Below are positions 13,078-25,163 of a stretch of 64,000 nt of DNA, one piece after another. The notes under the pieces were generated by a model. That model had not been told where the DNA came from and made no database searches. It worked only from the letters and a program-made list of their open reading frames with translations. This DNA comes from Streptomyces malachitofuscus (GTDB taxonomy: Bacteria > Actinomycetota > Actinomycetes > Streptomycetales > Streptomycetaceae), in the NCBI RefSeq assembly GCF_014650055.1, contig NZ_BMUF01000003.1, forward strand, positions 62,001 to 126,000, read 5' to 3'. The stretch's first letter is position 1, and every line of letters starts with the position of its first letter. The position numbers were made by a program, and so were the translations under genes.

Positions 13078-14517
13078 CTACGCGGACACCTCCGACCGGT
13101 CCCCGCCCCACAGCGTGTGGAACGAGCCGTCGCGGTCCGTACGCCGGTAGGTGTGCGCACCGAAGTAGTCCCGCTGGCCCTGGGTCAGCGCGGCCGGCAG
13201 GCGCTCCGCGCGCAGGGCGTCGTAGTAGGCGAGGGCCGCCGCGAAACCGGGGGTCGGCACACCCTGGCGGGTCGCCGAGATCAGCACCTCGCGCCAGTCG
13301 TCCTGCGCCTCGGCGATCTCCTGCGCGAACGTCTCGTCGGAGAGCAGGCTCGGCAGGTCCGCGCGCGCGTCGTAGGCGGCACGGATGCGGTCCAGGAACG
13401 CCGCCCGGATGATGCAGCCGCCGCGCCAGATGGCGGAGACCGCCCCGAGGTCGATGTCCCAGCCGTACTCCTCGCTGCCCGCCGCGACCTCGTGGAAGCC
13501 CTGCGTGTACGACACGATCTTCGACGCGTACAGGGCCTGCTCCACCCGGTCCGCGAACGCCGCCGCCTCCGCCTCGTCCATCGGCGTGGGCTTCGGGCCG
13601 GCCAGCCCGCGCGAGGCCTCACGCAGCGCGGCGTGGCCGGAGAGGGAGCGCGCGAACACCGCTTCGGCGATGCCGGACACCGGCACACCCAGGTCGAGCG
13701 CGATCTGCACGGTCCAGCGGCCCGTGCCCTTCTGCTCCGCCTGGTCCACCACCACGTCCACGAACGGCTTGCCCGTCGCCGCGTCCACGTGCGACAGCAC
13801 CTCGGCCGTGATCTCGATCAGATACGAGTCCAGACGCCCGGTGTTCCAGGTCCGGAAGATGTCCGCGATCTGTGCGGGGGTGTATCCGGCGACATCGCGC
13901 AGCAGCTGGTACGCCTCGCCGATCAGCTGCATGTCGGCGTACTCGATGCCGTTGTGCACCATCTTCACGAAGTGTCCGGCGCCGTCCGGGCCGACGTGCG
14001 TGACGCAGGGGGAGCCGTCCTTCGCCTTGGCGGAGATCTTCTCCAGCATCGGGCCGAGCGAGTCGTACGACTCCTTCGGGCCGCCCGGCATGATGCTCGG
14101 CCCGTTCAGCGCACCCTCCTCACCGCCGGAGACGCCCATGCCCACGAAATGGATGCCCTGCTCGCGCAGCGCCTTCTCCCGCCGCCGGGTGTCCGCGAAG
14201 TGGGCGTTGCCGCCATCGATGATCATGTCGCCCGGCTCCAGCAGCGGGGCGAACTCCTCGATGACCGCGTCCGTCGGCTCACCGGCCTTCACCATGATGA
14301 CCAGGCGCCGCGGCCGCTCCAGAGCCGCCACGAACTCCTTGGCCGTCTCGGCCGCCACGAAGCTGCCCTCGTGTCCGAACTCCTCCACCAGCGCGTGCGT
14401 GCGCGCCGCGGTCCGGTTGTGCAGGGCGACCGTGTAGCCGTTGCGGGCGAAGTTGCGCGCGAGGTTGCGGCCCATGACCGCGAGCCCGGTGACGCCGATC
14501 TGCGCTGAACTGCTCAT
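13078..14517 (-). CDS. gnd: 6-phosphogluconate dehydrogenase, decarboxylating
   Basis: A 479-residue protein matching the long NADP-dependent Gnd. The Rossmann motif GLAVMGRNLARNFARNGY is at residues 9-26. Substrate motifs are GMGVSGGEEGAL and HFVKMVHNGIEYADMQLI, and the C-terminal tail is YFGAHTYRRTD. It oxidises 6-phosphogluconate to ribulose 5-phosphate and CO2 in the pentose phosphate pathway, in the cytoplasm. I placed the start at ATG 14517 because it follows a TAGGAGCC ribosome site and aligns with known N-termini; the frame stays open further upstream without similarity. Confidence 0.97.
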   Translation of the reverse strand: MSSSAQIGVTGLAVMGRNLARNFARNGYTVALHNRTAARTHALVEEFGHEGSFVAAETAKEFVAALERPRRLVIMVKAGEPTDAVIEEFAPLLEPGDMIIDGGNAHFADTRRREKALREQGIHFVGMGVSGGEEGALNGPSIMPGGPKESYDSLGPMLEKISAKAKDGSPCVTHVGPDGAGHFVKMVHNGIEYADMQLIGEAYQLLRDVAGYTPAQIADIFRTWNTGRLDSYLIEITAEVLSHVDAATGKPFVDVVVDQAEQKGTGRWTVQIALDLGVPVSGIAEAVFARSLSGHAALREASRGLAGPKPTPMDEAEAAAFADRVEQALYASKIVSYTQGFHEVAAGSEEYGWDIDLGAVSAIWRGGCIIRAAFLDRIRAAYDARADLPSLLSDETFAQEIAEAQDDWREVLISATRQGVPTPGFAAALAYYDALRAERLPAALTQGQRDYFGAHTYRRTDRDGSFHTLWGGDRSEVSA

Positions 14518-17295
<2,778 letters not shown>

Positions 17296-17487
17296 CGGCT
17301 GCTCCTCTGCGTGAGGCCGGGGCAGCGGACCCGGCGCGGCGAACGGTCGGCTTTCATAACCAACACGATGCCGTGTCAGGCTGTTCCCGTCGTCGTCCCT
17401 GAGCACTCAATGAGTCCTACTGCCGATGGAGTACGACGACGACCCCGTCATCCCCTGGGTGGGTGCCCCGAGACGGAGGGCCCCTGG

Positions 17488-17515
17488 TTGTCGCCCCTAG
17501 GGGACTTGGTACTAC
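17488..17515 (+). promoter_or_regulatory. Promoter of the FhuF-like gene (leaderless)
   Basis: TTGTCG (17488-17493), a 16-base spacer and TACTAC (17510-17515) predict transcription from about 17522, two bases before the GTG at 17524. Confidence 0.5.
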
Positions 17516-17523
17516 TGCACGTC

Positions 17524-18261
17524 GTGGACCTCGACCCCCGCCTCACCGCCCTTCACCGGCTCGGTGGCTTCCACGTACTGCGCACGGCAGGAGTTCCCGA
17601 CCGCTCCCTGCCCACGCTCGCCCAGGCATACGTCCCCGGACGCCCGGATGTTCACGGCGACTTCCTGACCTCGCGGGTGCGCAGGGTCGCCGGAGCCCTC
17701 CGCACTCCCGAGGCGCGGGTCGCCGCGTCGGTGGCCCACCAGGGACTCGCCGCCCGCCTGTGGTCCATCGCCCTGGGCTCCGCCGCGCTCTACGGCGCCG
17801 TCCCCGACCTCGCCCCGCACCTGCTGCGTTGGGACCCCGAGGCCACGGCCCCCGACGACCTGTGGCTGACCGAGGTGCGTCCGCTGCCCGGCGACGCGTC
17901 CACCCTCGCGGACCTGGTGCTGCGCGGCCATCTCGAACCCCTGGCCGAGGCCCTGCGCGCCCGCCACCGCCTCGCCCCGGGACTGCTGCGCGGCAACGCC
18001 GCCTCCGCGCTCGCGGGTGCCGCCCGGGAGCCGGTCCGCTGGGCGCGCCGCCACGGCCGTACGGACGTCGCCGCGCGCGCCGCCTCCCTGACCCGCGAAC
18101 TTCTCGCGGACCCGCTGCTCGCCGGGGCGGGAACCCTCACCGGCACCGGCTTCCGGCGCCGCAGCTGCTGTCTGTACTACCGGGTGCCCGGCGGGGGAGT
18201 CTGCGGCGACTGTTGCTTCGTACGGCCGCCCCGCTCTTCCCCACGCGCCCCATCTGAGTGA
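17524..18261 (+). CDS. FhuF-like (2Fe-2S)-binding protein, possible siderophore-iron reductase
   Basis: A 245-residue protein whose C-terminus has the FhuF cluster motif C-C-x10-C-x2-C (SCCLYYRVPGGGVCGDCC at about residues 217-234). FhuF reduces ferric iron in imported siderophores at the inner face of the membrane. The frame is open further upstream to an ATG at 17410, but codons before about 17520 have poor third-position GC. A promoter ends just before GTG 17524, so I favour a leaderless start there. No iron-regulator box was seen, and no siderophore uptake genes are nearby. Confidence 0.8.
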   Translation: MDLDPRLTALHRLGGFHVLRTAGVPDRSLPTLAQAYVPGRPDVHGDFLTSRVRRVAGALRTPEARVAASVAHQGLAARLWSIALGSAALYGAVPDLAPHLLRWDPEATAPDDLWLTEVRPLPGDASTLADLVLRGHLEPLAEALRARHRLAPGLLRGNAASALAGAAREPVRWARRHGRTDVAARAASLTRELLADPLLAGAGTLTGTGFRRRSCCLYYRVPGGGVCGDCCFVRPPRSSPRAPSE

Positions 18262-18299
18262 CCATGAGGGGGACGTCCGCTCAGACAGGGGGTTCACGG

Positions 18300-19451
18300 G
18301 TGCGAGTGGGACTGCTGAGCAGGGAGTACCCCCCGGACGTGTACGGCGGCGCGGGAGTCCATGTGGAGTTCCTCGCCCGGGAGCTGCGGCCCCTGGTGGA
18401 CCTGGAGGTGCACTGCTGGGGCGAGGGCAGGGCGGACGGCGTACTGCGCCACCGGCCATGGTCCACGCTCGACGGCGCCAACGACGCGCTGCGCACCTTC
18501 TCCGTGGACCTCGCCATGGCCGCCGCCCTGGAGGGCCGCGAACTGGTCCACTCCCACACCTGGTACGCCAACCTCGGCGGGCACCTCGCGAAGCTGCTGT
18601 ACGGCATCCCGCACGTGATGACCGCCCACTCCCTGGAGCCGTTGCGCCCCTGGAAGGCCGAGCAGCTCGGCGGCGGTTACGCGCTGTCGGGCTGGGCGGA
18701 GCGCACCGCCGTCGAGGCCGCCGACGCGGTGATCGCGGTGTCCGCCGCCATGCGCGCGGACATCCTCGGCTGCTACCCGGCCCTCGACCCCGGCCGGGTG
18801 CACGTCGTGCACAACGGCATCGACACCCGCCTCTACCGTCCCGACCCCGCCACCGACGCCCTGGACCGGATCGGCCTGGACCGGTCCCGCCCCTACGTGC
18901 TGTTCGTCGGCCGGATCACCCGCCAGAAGGGCGTGCCGCATCTGCTGCGGGCCGTGCGCGGCATCGACCCGGCCGCGCAGGTCGTGCTGTGCGCCGGCGC
19001 CCCGGACACGCCCGAGATCGACCGGGAGTTCCGCGAGCTGTACGAGGAGCTGAGCCGGGTCCGCGAGGGGGTGCACTGGATCCCGCAGATGCTGCCGCGT
19101 CCGGAGGTGATCCAGCTGCTCACCCATGCCGCCGTGTTCGTGTGCCCCTCGGTGTACGAGCCGCTCGGGATCGTCAACCTGGAGGCCATGGCCTGCGGCA
19201 CCGCGGTGGTCGCCTCCCGGGTCGGCGGTATCCCCGAGGTCGTGGCGGACGGCTCGACGGGGGTACTCGTGGAGGCGGACGACGACTTCGAGGCGGGCCT
19301 CGCACGGGCCCTCGACTCCGTCCTCGGCGACCCGGCCACGGCACGGCGGATGGGCGAGGCGGGACGGGAACGCGCGGTCTCGGAGTTCGGCTGGGACGCG
19401 GTGGCCCGGCGCACGGCCCTGCTCTACGAGGAGATCCTCAAACAGGCTTAG
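18300..19451 (+). CDS. glgA: Actinobacterial glycogen synthase / maltose-1-phosphate synthase family glycosyltransferase
   Basis: A 383-residue GT4-type glycosyltransferase. The N-terminal half has REYPPDVYGGAGVHVEFLA and SHTWYANLGGHLAK. The C-terminal half has the nucleotide-sugar site PSVYEPLGIVNLEAMACG with the EPLG...E catalytic pair, and VVASRVGGIPEVV. In mycobacteria this protein (GlgM) makes alpha-maltose 1-phosphate from ADP-glucose and glucose 1-phosphate for the GlgE route. The start GTG 18300 follows CAGGGGG. The ADP-glucose-making glgC lies 51 bases downstream in the same direction. Confidence 0.92.
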   Translation: MRVGLLSREYPPDVYGGAGVHVEFLARELRPLVDLEVHCWGEGRADGVLRHRPWSTLDGANDALRTFSVDLAMAAALEGRELVHSHTWYANLGGHLAKLLYGIPHVMTAHSLEPLRPWKAEQLGGGYALSGWAERTAVEAADAVIAVSAAMRADILGCYPALDPGRVHVVHNGIDTRLYRPDPATDALDRIGLDRSRPYVLFVGRITRQKGVPHLLRAVRGIDPAAQVVLCAGAPDTPEIDREFRELYEELSRVREGVHWIPQMLPRPEVIQLLTHAAVFVCPSVYEPLGIVNLEAMACGTAVVASRVGGIPEVVADGSTGVLVEADDDFEAGLARALDSVLGDPATARRMGEAGRERAVSEFGWDAVARRTALLYEEILKQA

Positions 19452-19502
19452 TCCGGTCCGTCCGGGGCAGTCTTGGGAAAATTCGGCGTGAGGGGAGCGG
19501 CC

Positions 19503-20723
19503 ATGCGTCGTGGTGGTCCTTCGGTCCTGGGAATCGTGCTGGCGGGCGGCGAGGGCAAGCGCCTGATGCCCCTCACGGCGGACCGCGCCAAACCCGCGGT
19601 CACCTTCGGCGGCACGTACCGCCTGGTCGACTTCGTGCTGTCCAACCTCGTCAACGGCGACATCCTGCGCATCTGCGTGCTCACCCAGTACAAGTCGCAC
19701 TCACTGGACCGGCACGTCACCACCACCTGGCGCATGTCGAGCCTGCTCGGCAACTACGTCACCCCCGTCCCCGCCCAGCAGCGCCTCGGCCCGCGCTGGT
19801 ACCTGGGCAGCGCCGACGCGATCCTGCAGTCGCTGAACCTGATCCACGACGAACAGCCGGAGTACGTGGCGGTGTTCGGCGCGGACCACGTGTACCGCAT
19901 GGACCCGCGCCAGATGCTGGCCCAGCACATCGAGAGCGGCGCGGGGGTCACGGTGGCGGGCATCAGGGTGCCGCGCTCGGAGTCCTCCGCCTTCGGCGTG
20001 ATCACCCCGGGCTCGGACGGCCAGACCGTGGACCGCTTCCTGGAGAAGCCTGCCGACCCGCCCGGACTGGCCGACGACCCCGAGTGCGTGTTCGCCTCGA
20101 TGGGCAACTACATCTTCACCACCAAGGCGCTCGTCGAGGCCCTCCACCGCGACGCCGAGGACGAGAACTCGGTGCACGACATGGGCGGTTCGATCCTGCC
20201 CCAGCTCACCGACCGGGGCGATGCGCACCTGTACGACTTCAGCGCCAACCACGTGCCGGGCGAGACCAGCCGGGACCAGGGGTACTGGCGGGACGTAGGC
20301 ACCCTGGACGCCTACTACGACGCGCACATGGACCTGATCGCCGAGCGCCCCGCGTTCAACCTCTACAACCGGCAGTGGCCCATCTACACCCACTCCGGCC
20401 AGCTCTCCCCGGCCCGCTTCAACGCCGGCGGCATGGCGAGCGAGTCGATCATCAGCGCCGGCTGCCTGATCCGGGGGCAGGTCACGCGGTCCGTGCTGTC
20501 GCCGGGGGTGCTGGTCGACCCGGGGGCGGTGGTGCAGGGCTCGGTGCTGCACGACAACGTCCACGTCGGGCGGGGTGCGGTGGTGCGCGGGGCGGTGCTC
20601 GACAAGAACGTCGAGGTGCCGCCGGGCGCGACGATCGGCGTCAACCCGGAACGCGACGCGGAGCTGTACACGGTGTCCAAGGGCGGCGTGATCGCACTCG
20701 GCAAGGGACAGCGGGTGCCCTAG
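19503..20723 (+). CDS. glgC: Glucose-1-phosphate adenylyltransferase
   Basis: A 406-residue ADP-glucose pyrophosphorylase. [24 protein letters not shown] (residues 10-33) is the nucleotide-binding signature. [20 protein letters not shown] and [18 protein letters not shown] follow, and the C-terminal third is a left-handed beta-helix with hexapeptide repeats. It makes ADP-glucose from glucose 1-phosphate and ATP, the first step in glycogen and maltosyl-phosphate synthesis. ATG 19503 follows a GGGGAG ribosome site. It partners the synthase gene immediately upstream. Confidence 0.97.
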   Translation: MRRGGPSVLGIVLAGGEGKRLMPLTADRAKPAVTFGGTYRLVDFVLSNLVNGDILRICVLTQYKSHSLDRHVTTTWRMSSLLGNYVTPVPAQQRLGPRWYLGSADAILQSLNLIHDEQPEYVAVFGADHVYRMDPRQMLAQHIESGAGVTVAGIRVPRSESSAFGVITPGSDGQTVDRFLEKPADPPGLADDPECVFASMGNYIFTTKALVEALHRDAEDENSVHDMGGSILPQLTDRGDAHLYDFSANHVPGETSRDQGYWRDVGTLDAYYDAHMDLIAERPAFNLYNRQWPIYTHSGQLSPARFNAGGMASESIISAGCLIRGQVTRSVLSPGVLVDPGAVVQGSVLHDNVHVGRGAVVRGAVLDKNVEVPPGATIGVNPERDAELYTVSKGGVIALGKGQRVP

Positions 20724-20739
20724 GGGGCGGCCGGTGGGT

Positions 20740-20764
20740 CGCGGGCCTCCTCCGGCGGCCCGCG
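20740..20764 (+). terminator. Hairpin after glgC
   Basis: An 8-base GC-only stem (20740-20747 with 20757-20764) and a 9-base loop, 16 bases after the glgC stop. Confidence 0.45.
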
Positions 20765-20976
20765 CCCGTCCGGGTGGCGTCCGTCACCCGGTGGGACCGT
20801 GATCGCGCCGCAATGGCCCCGTGCTTCACTCACGCCCCGCCCCTTCGGCCGTGCCCCGGGGAGGAACGCGGACGTCACATGCTGTTAACTATGTGTAGCC
20901 AGATCGTACTTGACCGTAATCGGCCGGGAGCGATTGACTGCTGATCCGTTCCCGTCGTCGACGCGAGGCCCCGACC

Positions 20977-22404
20977 ATGACCGCAGACCCGCTCGCCCCT
21001 CTCGACCTGGCGTTCTGGAACATCGAGTCCGCCGGTCACCCGATGCACCTCGCGGCGCTCGGGATCTTCTCCGCCGGCTCACCCTCCGCGGCGGCGCACG
21101 CCGCGGATCTGCTGGCCGCCCGTGCAGCCGCCGTGCCGGGGCTGCGGATGCGCATCCGCGACACCTGGCAGCCGCTCGGCCTGCGCCGGTCGCTGTCGGC
21201 GCTGCGCCCGCCGTGGCCAGGCTCCGGCGACTCCCTCACGGCCGCCCTGCGGCAGCCGCTCGCCTCGGCCGTCCGCCGGTCGCTCGCCTTCGGCGGCGCC
21301 AGCCGGGAACCGGACCCGGGCTTCGACCCCCTCGACCACGTCCGGCTGCACCCCCCGGCCGGCGACTTCCACGCCGCGGCAGGACGGCTCATGGGCCGCC
21401 CGCTGGAGCGCACCCGGCCGCCCTGGGAGGCCCATGTGCTGCCGGGGGAGGACGGGGCCTCCTTCGCCGTCCTGTTCAAGTTCCACCACGCCCTCGCCGA
21501 CGGACTGCGCGCCCTGACCCTCGCCGCCGCGCTGATGGACCCCCTGGACCTGCCCGCGCCCCGGCCCCGTCCCGCGGAGCCCCCGCGCGGGCTGCTCCCG
21601 GACGTGCGCGAGGTCCCCGGCCTGGTGCGGGAGGCCCTGTCCGACGCGGGCCGGGCCCTGGACATCGGCGCCGCCGTCGCCCGGTCCACCCTCGACATGC
21701 GCTCCTCGCCCGCGCTGACCTGCGCCCCCAGCGGAACCCGCCGCACCGCCGGCGTGGCCGTCGACCTCGACGAGGTGCACCGGATCCGCAAGAGCGCCGG
21801 CGGCACCGTCAACGACGTCACGATCGCGGTCGTCGCCGGAGCCCTGCGCCGCTGGCTCGACGAGCGCGGTGACGGCAGCGAGGGCGTCGCCCCGCGCGCC
21901 CTCATTCCCGTCTCCCGGCGCCGGCCGCGCACCGCCCACCCGCAGGGCAACCGGCTCTCCGGGTACTTGATACGGCTCCCCGTCGACGAGCGGGACCCGC
22001 TCACCCGGCTCACCCGGGTGCGCACCGCCATGGACCGCAACAAGGACGCCGGCCCCCACCGGGGCGCGGGCGCCGTCGCCCTGCTCGCCGAGCACGTGCC
22101 CCCGCTCGGCCACCGGCTCGGCGGACCGCTGCTGGGCCAGGCGGCCCGGCTCTGGTTCGACGTCCTGGTCACCAGCGTGCCGCTGCCCGGCTTCGGCCTG
22201 AAGCTCGGCGGCGACCCGCTCGGCGCCGTCTTCCCGCTCGCACCGCTGGCCCCCGGGCACTCGCTCGCGGTCGCGGTGTCTACCTACCGCGGTCGCGTCC
22301 ACTACGGCCTGGTCGCCGACGGCGCGGCCGTCCCGGACCTCGACCGCCTGGCCCACGCGCTGACCGAGGAGGTGGCCACGCTCACCGCCGTCTGCGATCG
22401 CTGA
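20977..22404 (+). CDS. Wax ester synthase / diacylglycerol acyltransferase (WS/DGAT) family protein
   Basis: A 475-residue acyltransferase. The active-site HHALADG (HHxxxDG, about residue 170) is present, and the second family motif VNDVTIAVVAGALRRWL is near residue 275. LAPGHSLAVAVSTYRGRVHYGLVADG is near the C-terminus. Such enzymes transfer acyl-CoA to diacylglycerol or fatty alcohol, making storage lipid in Streptomyces. The 253 bases upstream contain the glgC hairpin and an AT-rich patch near 20880-20935 that may hold the promoter. The ribosome site (gaggcc) is weak. Confidence 0.9.
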   Translation: MTADPLAPLDLAFWNIESAGHPMHLAALGIFSAGSPSAAAHAADLLAARAAAVPGLRMRIRDTWQPLGLRRSLSALRPPWPGSGDSLTAALRQPLASAVRRSLAFGGASREPDPGFDPLDHVRLHPPAGDFHAAAGRLMGRPLERTRPPWEAHVLPGEDGASFAVLFKFHHALADGLRALTLAAALMDPLDLPAPRPRPAEPPRGLLPDVREVPGLVREALSDAGRALDIGAAVARSTLDMRSSPALTCAPSGTRRTAGVAVDLDEVHRIRKSAGGTVNDVTIAVVAGALRRWLDERGDGSEGVAPRALIPVSRRRPRTAHPQGNRLSGYLIRLPVDERDPLTRLTRVRTAMDRNKDAGPHRGAGAVALLAEHVPPLGHRLGGPLLGQAARLWFDVLVTSVPLPGFGLKLGGDPLGAVFPLAPLAPGHSLAVAVSTYRGRVHYGLVADGAAVPDLDRLAHALTEEVATLTAVCDR

Positions 22405-22414
22405 AGGCCGCGGT

Positions 22415-22444
22415 TTGGTACTGCGGCCCGGCGCTCCGTAAAAT
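22415..22444 (+). promoter_or_regulatory. Promoter of the zinc-motif SDR gene
   Basis: TTGGTA (22415-22420) and TAAAAT (22439-22444) are 18 bases apart and 64 bases before the ATG at 22508. Confidence 0.5.
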
Positions 22445-22507
22445 CCCCCGTTCGACAGCGGATGCGAACGGAGCGCCGCGACGGCAGAGCGGGAAACGGC
22501 AGCGGCG

Positions 22508-24001
22508 ATGACGGTGACACAGGACGGCCCCGAGGCCGCGGACGCGGCGGTATACGGGCCCGGCATCGACCCGGAACGGCTGGCCGTCTGCCTCAGCGTG
22601 CTCGAGGAGCTCGACAAGCTCGACGTCGACCACCCGGACGCGATCCTGGTCCGCAGGGCCACCTCGCACATCTACCGCACGGTCAAGCAGCGCCGCCGCC
22701 AGGAACGCCGGGCCGCCAAGACCGCCCACGACAAGGCGGTCACCGAGGCCACCGCCACCGGCTCCGCCGAGCGCATCGACGACGAGACCGAGGGCATCCT
22801 GCCCTCCTCCCGGGTCGAGCCCGGCCGGATCGCGGGGATACTCCAGCGCCCCCGCTCCTGCTACGTCTGCAAGACCCGCTACGTCGAGGTCGACTACTTC
22901 TACCACCAGCTCTGTCCGAAGTGCGCCGCCGAGAACCGGACCCGGCGCGACGCCCGCACCGACCTCACCGGCAAGCGGGCGCTGCTCACCGGCGGACGCG
23001 CCAAGATCGGCATGTACATCGCGCTGCGGCTGCTGCGCGACGGTGCCCACACCACCATCACCACGCGCTTCCCCAAGGACGCCATCCGCCGCTTCAAGGC
23101 CATGGACGACTCCGCGGACTGGATGCACCGCCTGGAGGTCGTCGGCATCGACCTGCGCGACCCGGGCCAGGCCGTCGCGCTGGCCGAGCAGGTCGCGGAG
23201 CAGGGCCCGTTGGACATTCTGATCAACAACGCCACCCAGACGGTGCGCCGTCTGCCGTCGGCGTACGCCGCGCTCGTGGAGGGCGAGAGCGCCCCGCTGC
23301 CGGCCGGTGAGCTGCCCGCCCACCACGTCATCGGCGCCTTCAACTCCGGCGCGGTCGACGGACTGACCGCGCTGCCCGCCGGGGTGAGCGGACTGGACGC
23401 GCAGAAGGTCGCCGACCTCGCCCTGGTCGCCGGCAACGCCAGCGTGGAGCGGCACCGTGACGGCACCGCCATCGACGCGGGCGGCCTGGTGCCCGACGTC
23501 GTCGACTCCAACACCTGGGTCCAGACCATCGAGCAGATCTCCCCGGTGGAGCTGCTGGAGACCCAGCTGTGCAACTACACGGCGCCGTTCATCCTGATCA
23601 GCGCGTTGCGGCCGGTGATGGCGGAGGCCGCGCGCCGTGCGTCCACCGGGCGCGCCTACGTCGTCAACGTCTCGGCGATGGAGGGCGTGTTCGCCCGCGG
23701 CTACAAGGGTGCCGGGCACCCCAACACCAACGCGGCCAAGGCCGCCATGAACATGGTGACGCGGACCAGCGCGCAGGAGCTGTTCGACACCGATCGCATC
23801 CTGATGACCTCGGTCGACACCGGCTGGATCACCGACGAGCGTCCCCACTTCGACAAGCTGCGCCTCGCCGATGAGGGCTTCCACGCCCCGCTCGACCTGG
23901 TCGACGGCGCGGCCCGGGTCTACGACCCGATCGTGCGCGGCGAGGCGGGCGAGGACCTGTACGGCGTCTTCCTGAAGGACTACGCGCCCGGCCGGTGGTG
24001 A
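22508..24001 (+). CDS. Atypical SDR-fold protein with an N-terminal Cys4 motif
   Basis: A 497-residue protein. Residues 1-110 are a charged helical region. A likely zinc site follows with CYVC (about 118-121) and CPKC (about 136-139). A Rossmann domain then starts with ALLTGGRAKIGMYIALRLL, followed by the SDR motif NNAT and a C-terminal region that ends with the gene. At the place of the catalytic YxxxK the sequence is HPNTNAAKAAMN: the Lys is kept but Tyr is replaced by Thr. It is also much longer than classical SDRs (about 250). It may be a non-classical reductase or a binding protein. It is transcribed alone from its own promoter. Confidence 0.85.
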   Translation: MTVTQDGPEAADAAVYGPGIDPERLAVCLSVLEELDKLDVDHPDAILVRRATSHIYRTVKQRRRQERRAAKTAHDKAVTEATATGSAERIDDETEGILPSSRVEPGRIAGILQRPRSCYVCKTRYVEVDYFYHQLCPKCAAENRTRRDARTDLTGKRALLTGGRAKIGMYIALRLLRDGAHTTITTRFPKDAIRRFKAMDDSADWMHRLEVVGIDLRDPGQAVALAEQVAEQGPLDILINNATQTVRRLPSAYAALVEGESAPLPAGELPAHHVIGAFNSGAVDGLTALPAGVSGLDAQKVADLALVAGNASVERHRDGTAIDAGGLVPDVVDSNTWVQTIEQISPVELLETQLCNYTAPFILISALRPVMAEAARRASTGRAYVVNVSAMEGVFARGYKGAGHPNTNAAKAAMNMVTRTSAQELFDTDRILMTSVDTGWITDERPHFDKLRLADEGFHAPLDLVDGAARVYDPIVRGEAGEDLYGVFLKDYAPGRW

Positions 24002-24023
24002 CGGGGACGCCCCGACCCGGCCG

Positions 24024-24476
24024 TCAGTCGACCCGTCCCAGCCGTGCGGAACGGGCCGCCAGCAGCTCCAGCACGGTGCGCCAGTCCTCCAGGACGCCTG
24101 CGTCGAAGCAGGCGGTGCGGGCCTCCTCGTCCGCCGTGCGCAGGGCGAGGAGGTCGTCGTCCGCCGGGAGGTCGTGCCGGGGGTGCAGGCGGACCAGTCC
24201 GGCCACCCGCTCGCCGAGCAGGTCCCGTATCGCGCCCGCCGCGCGGTCGGCGCCCGCCGCCGGATCGCCGGGCCACAGCAGCCCGCCGACCGGCCGCACC
24301 AGCCCGGCCACCTGGAGTTCCTTGTCCGCGGGCCGGCCCCGGCGCAGCAGCGCGGCGGTCCGCAGGGCGTGGTCGTGCGCGTCCGCGCGGGTGCCGCCGG
24401 GGCGGCCCCGGTCCTCCCGCGTGCCCCGGCACGCGTACAGCAGGTCCATCAGCTCCTCGACGGTGCGCAGTTCCAT
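24024..24476 (-). CDS. Degenerate HD-domain-like protein
   Basis: A 150-residue protein resembling small HD-domain oxygenases/phosphohydrolases of the PhnZ type. HDHALRTAALLRR matches the first helix with its His, and AGLVRLHPRHDLPADDDLLALRTADEEA resembles the C-terminal helices. The metal-binding HD pair itself is missing: the equivalent helix reads VAGLVRPVGGLLWPGD. It is thus probably not a normal metal enzyme. ATG 24476 has a GGGAGGA ribosome site; the frame stays open upstream, and an ATG near 24566 is an alternative. It converges on the SDR gene. Confidence 0.6.
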   Translation of the reverse strand: MELRTVEELMDLLYACRGTREDRGRPGGTRADAHDHALRTAALLRRGRPADKELQVAGLVRPVGGLLWPGDPAAGADRAAGAIRDLLGERVAGLVRLHPRHDLPADDDLLALRTADEEARTACFDAGVLEDWRTVLELLAARSARLGRVD

Positions 24477-24945
24477 GCGCCGGTCCTCCCGGGAGACAGC
24501 CGTTGCCGTGCGGCAGCAGACCATGGCGAGCTTGCGGGCCGGCCAACGGGACCTGAACTGCGCCATGACCACGCGACCTTGTCGAAACCGTCGACGCCCG
24601 TGTACGCCGAATGAGTGAATGGGGATGCCGTATGCATGGCGAAATAGCAGCATATTGCAGTTGATTGAAAGCTCCCTGTCGCATGATTGTTACCGGGAGT
24701 TTCGAGCCCCATCGAGCGGGGGGCCGCTCATTTGGTTAATCTGATCCGGACGGACAGCAGTAAGGGTCCTACCCGCACCCACGGTCCGTCTGGGACAAGC
24801 CGGTTCATCACGGCCTGCTCTCACCCGCGTTACCGGCGCCACCGCGTCCGAACGGCTTTCGACTCAGACCCGAGCGGACGTCAGGCGCCAGGCACAGGGC
24901 CGACGCAGCACGTCCCTAGGGTGACCGACACATAAGGAGTGCGCG
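24477..24945. other. AT-enriched intergenic region without a recognised gene
   Basis: These 469 bases separate the HD-like gene from the small gene at 24946. The part from about 24600 to 24740 is markedly richer in A/T than the rest of the window. A TAGGGT -10-like hexamer at about 24917 precedes the small gene. Nothing else could be assigned. Confidence 0.4.
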
Positions 24946-25119
24946 GTGACACCGGAGCAGACGAAACGCGAACAGCGCCCCAAGGAACGCACGGAGCGTT
25001 CCGGCCGCCGGCCCGGGGAGCTCGGCAGTCTCGACGTGTGGGCCCGTTCGGCCCCGATCCGCCTGGCGGGCTACGAGGACGACCTCGCCGAACCGCACAT
25101 CCTCCCCAGCGTCGACTGA
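24946..25119 (+). CDS. Small conserved-looking acidic-tailed protein
   Basis: A 57-residue product that starts at a GTG six bases after an AAGGAG ribosome site. The N-terminal 25 residues are basic and polar. The rest (SLDVWARSAPIRLAGYED at residues 28-45, then an acidic Pro-rich end PHILPSVD) looks compact and constrained. No signal peptide, Cys or membrane segment is present. Third codon positions are GC-rich in the second half. I do not recognise a named family. The contrast between a basic leader-like front and a compact tail could fit a regulator, a toxin-antitoxin partner or a precursor peptide, but no maturation gene is adjacent. Confidence 0.75.
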   Translation: MTPEQTKREQRPKERTERSGRRPGELGSLDVWARSAPIRLAGYEDDLAEPHILPSVD

Positions 25120-25163
25120 CACCCGTCACGCCCCGTCCGGTCCGACGTGCCAGACTCGCACCC

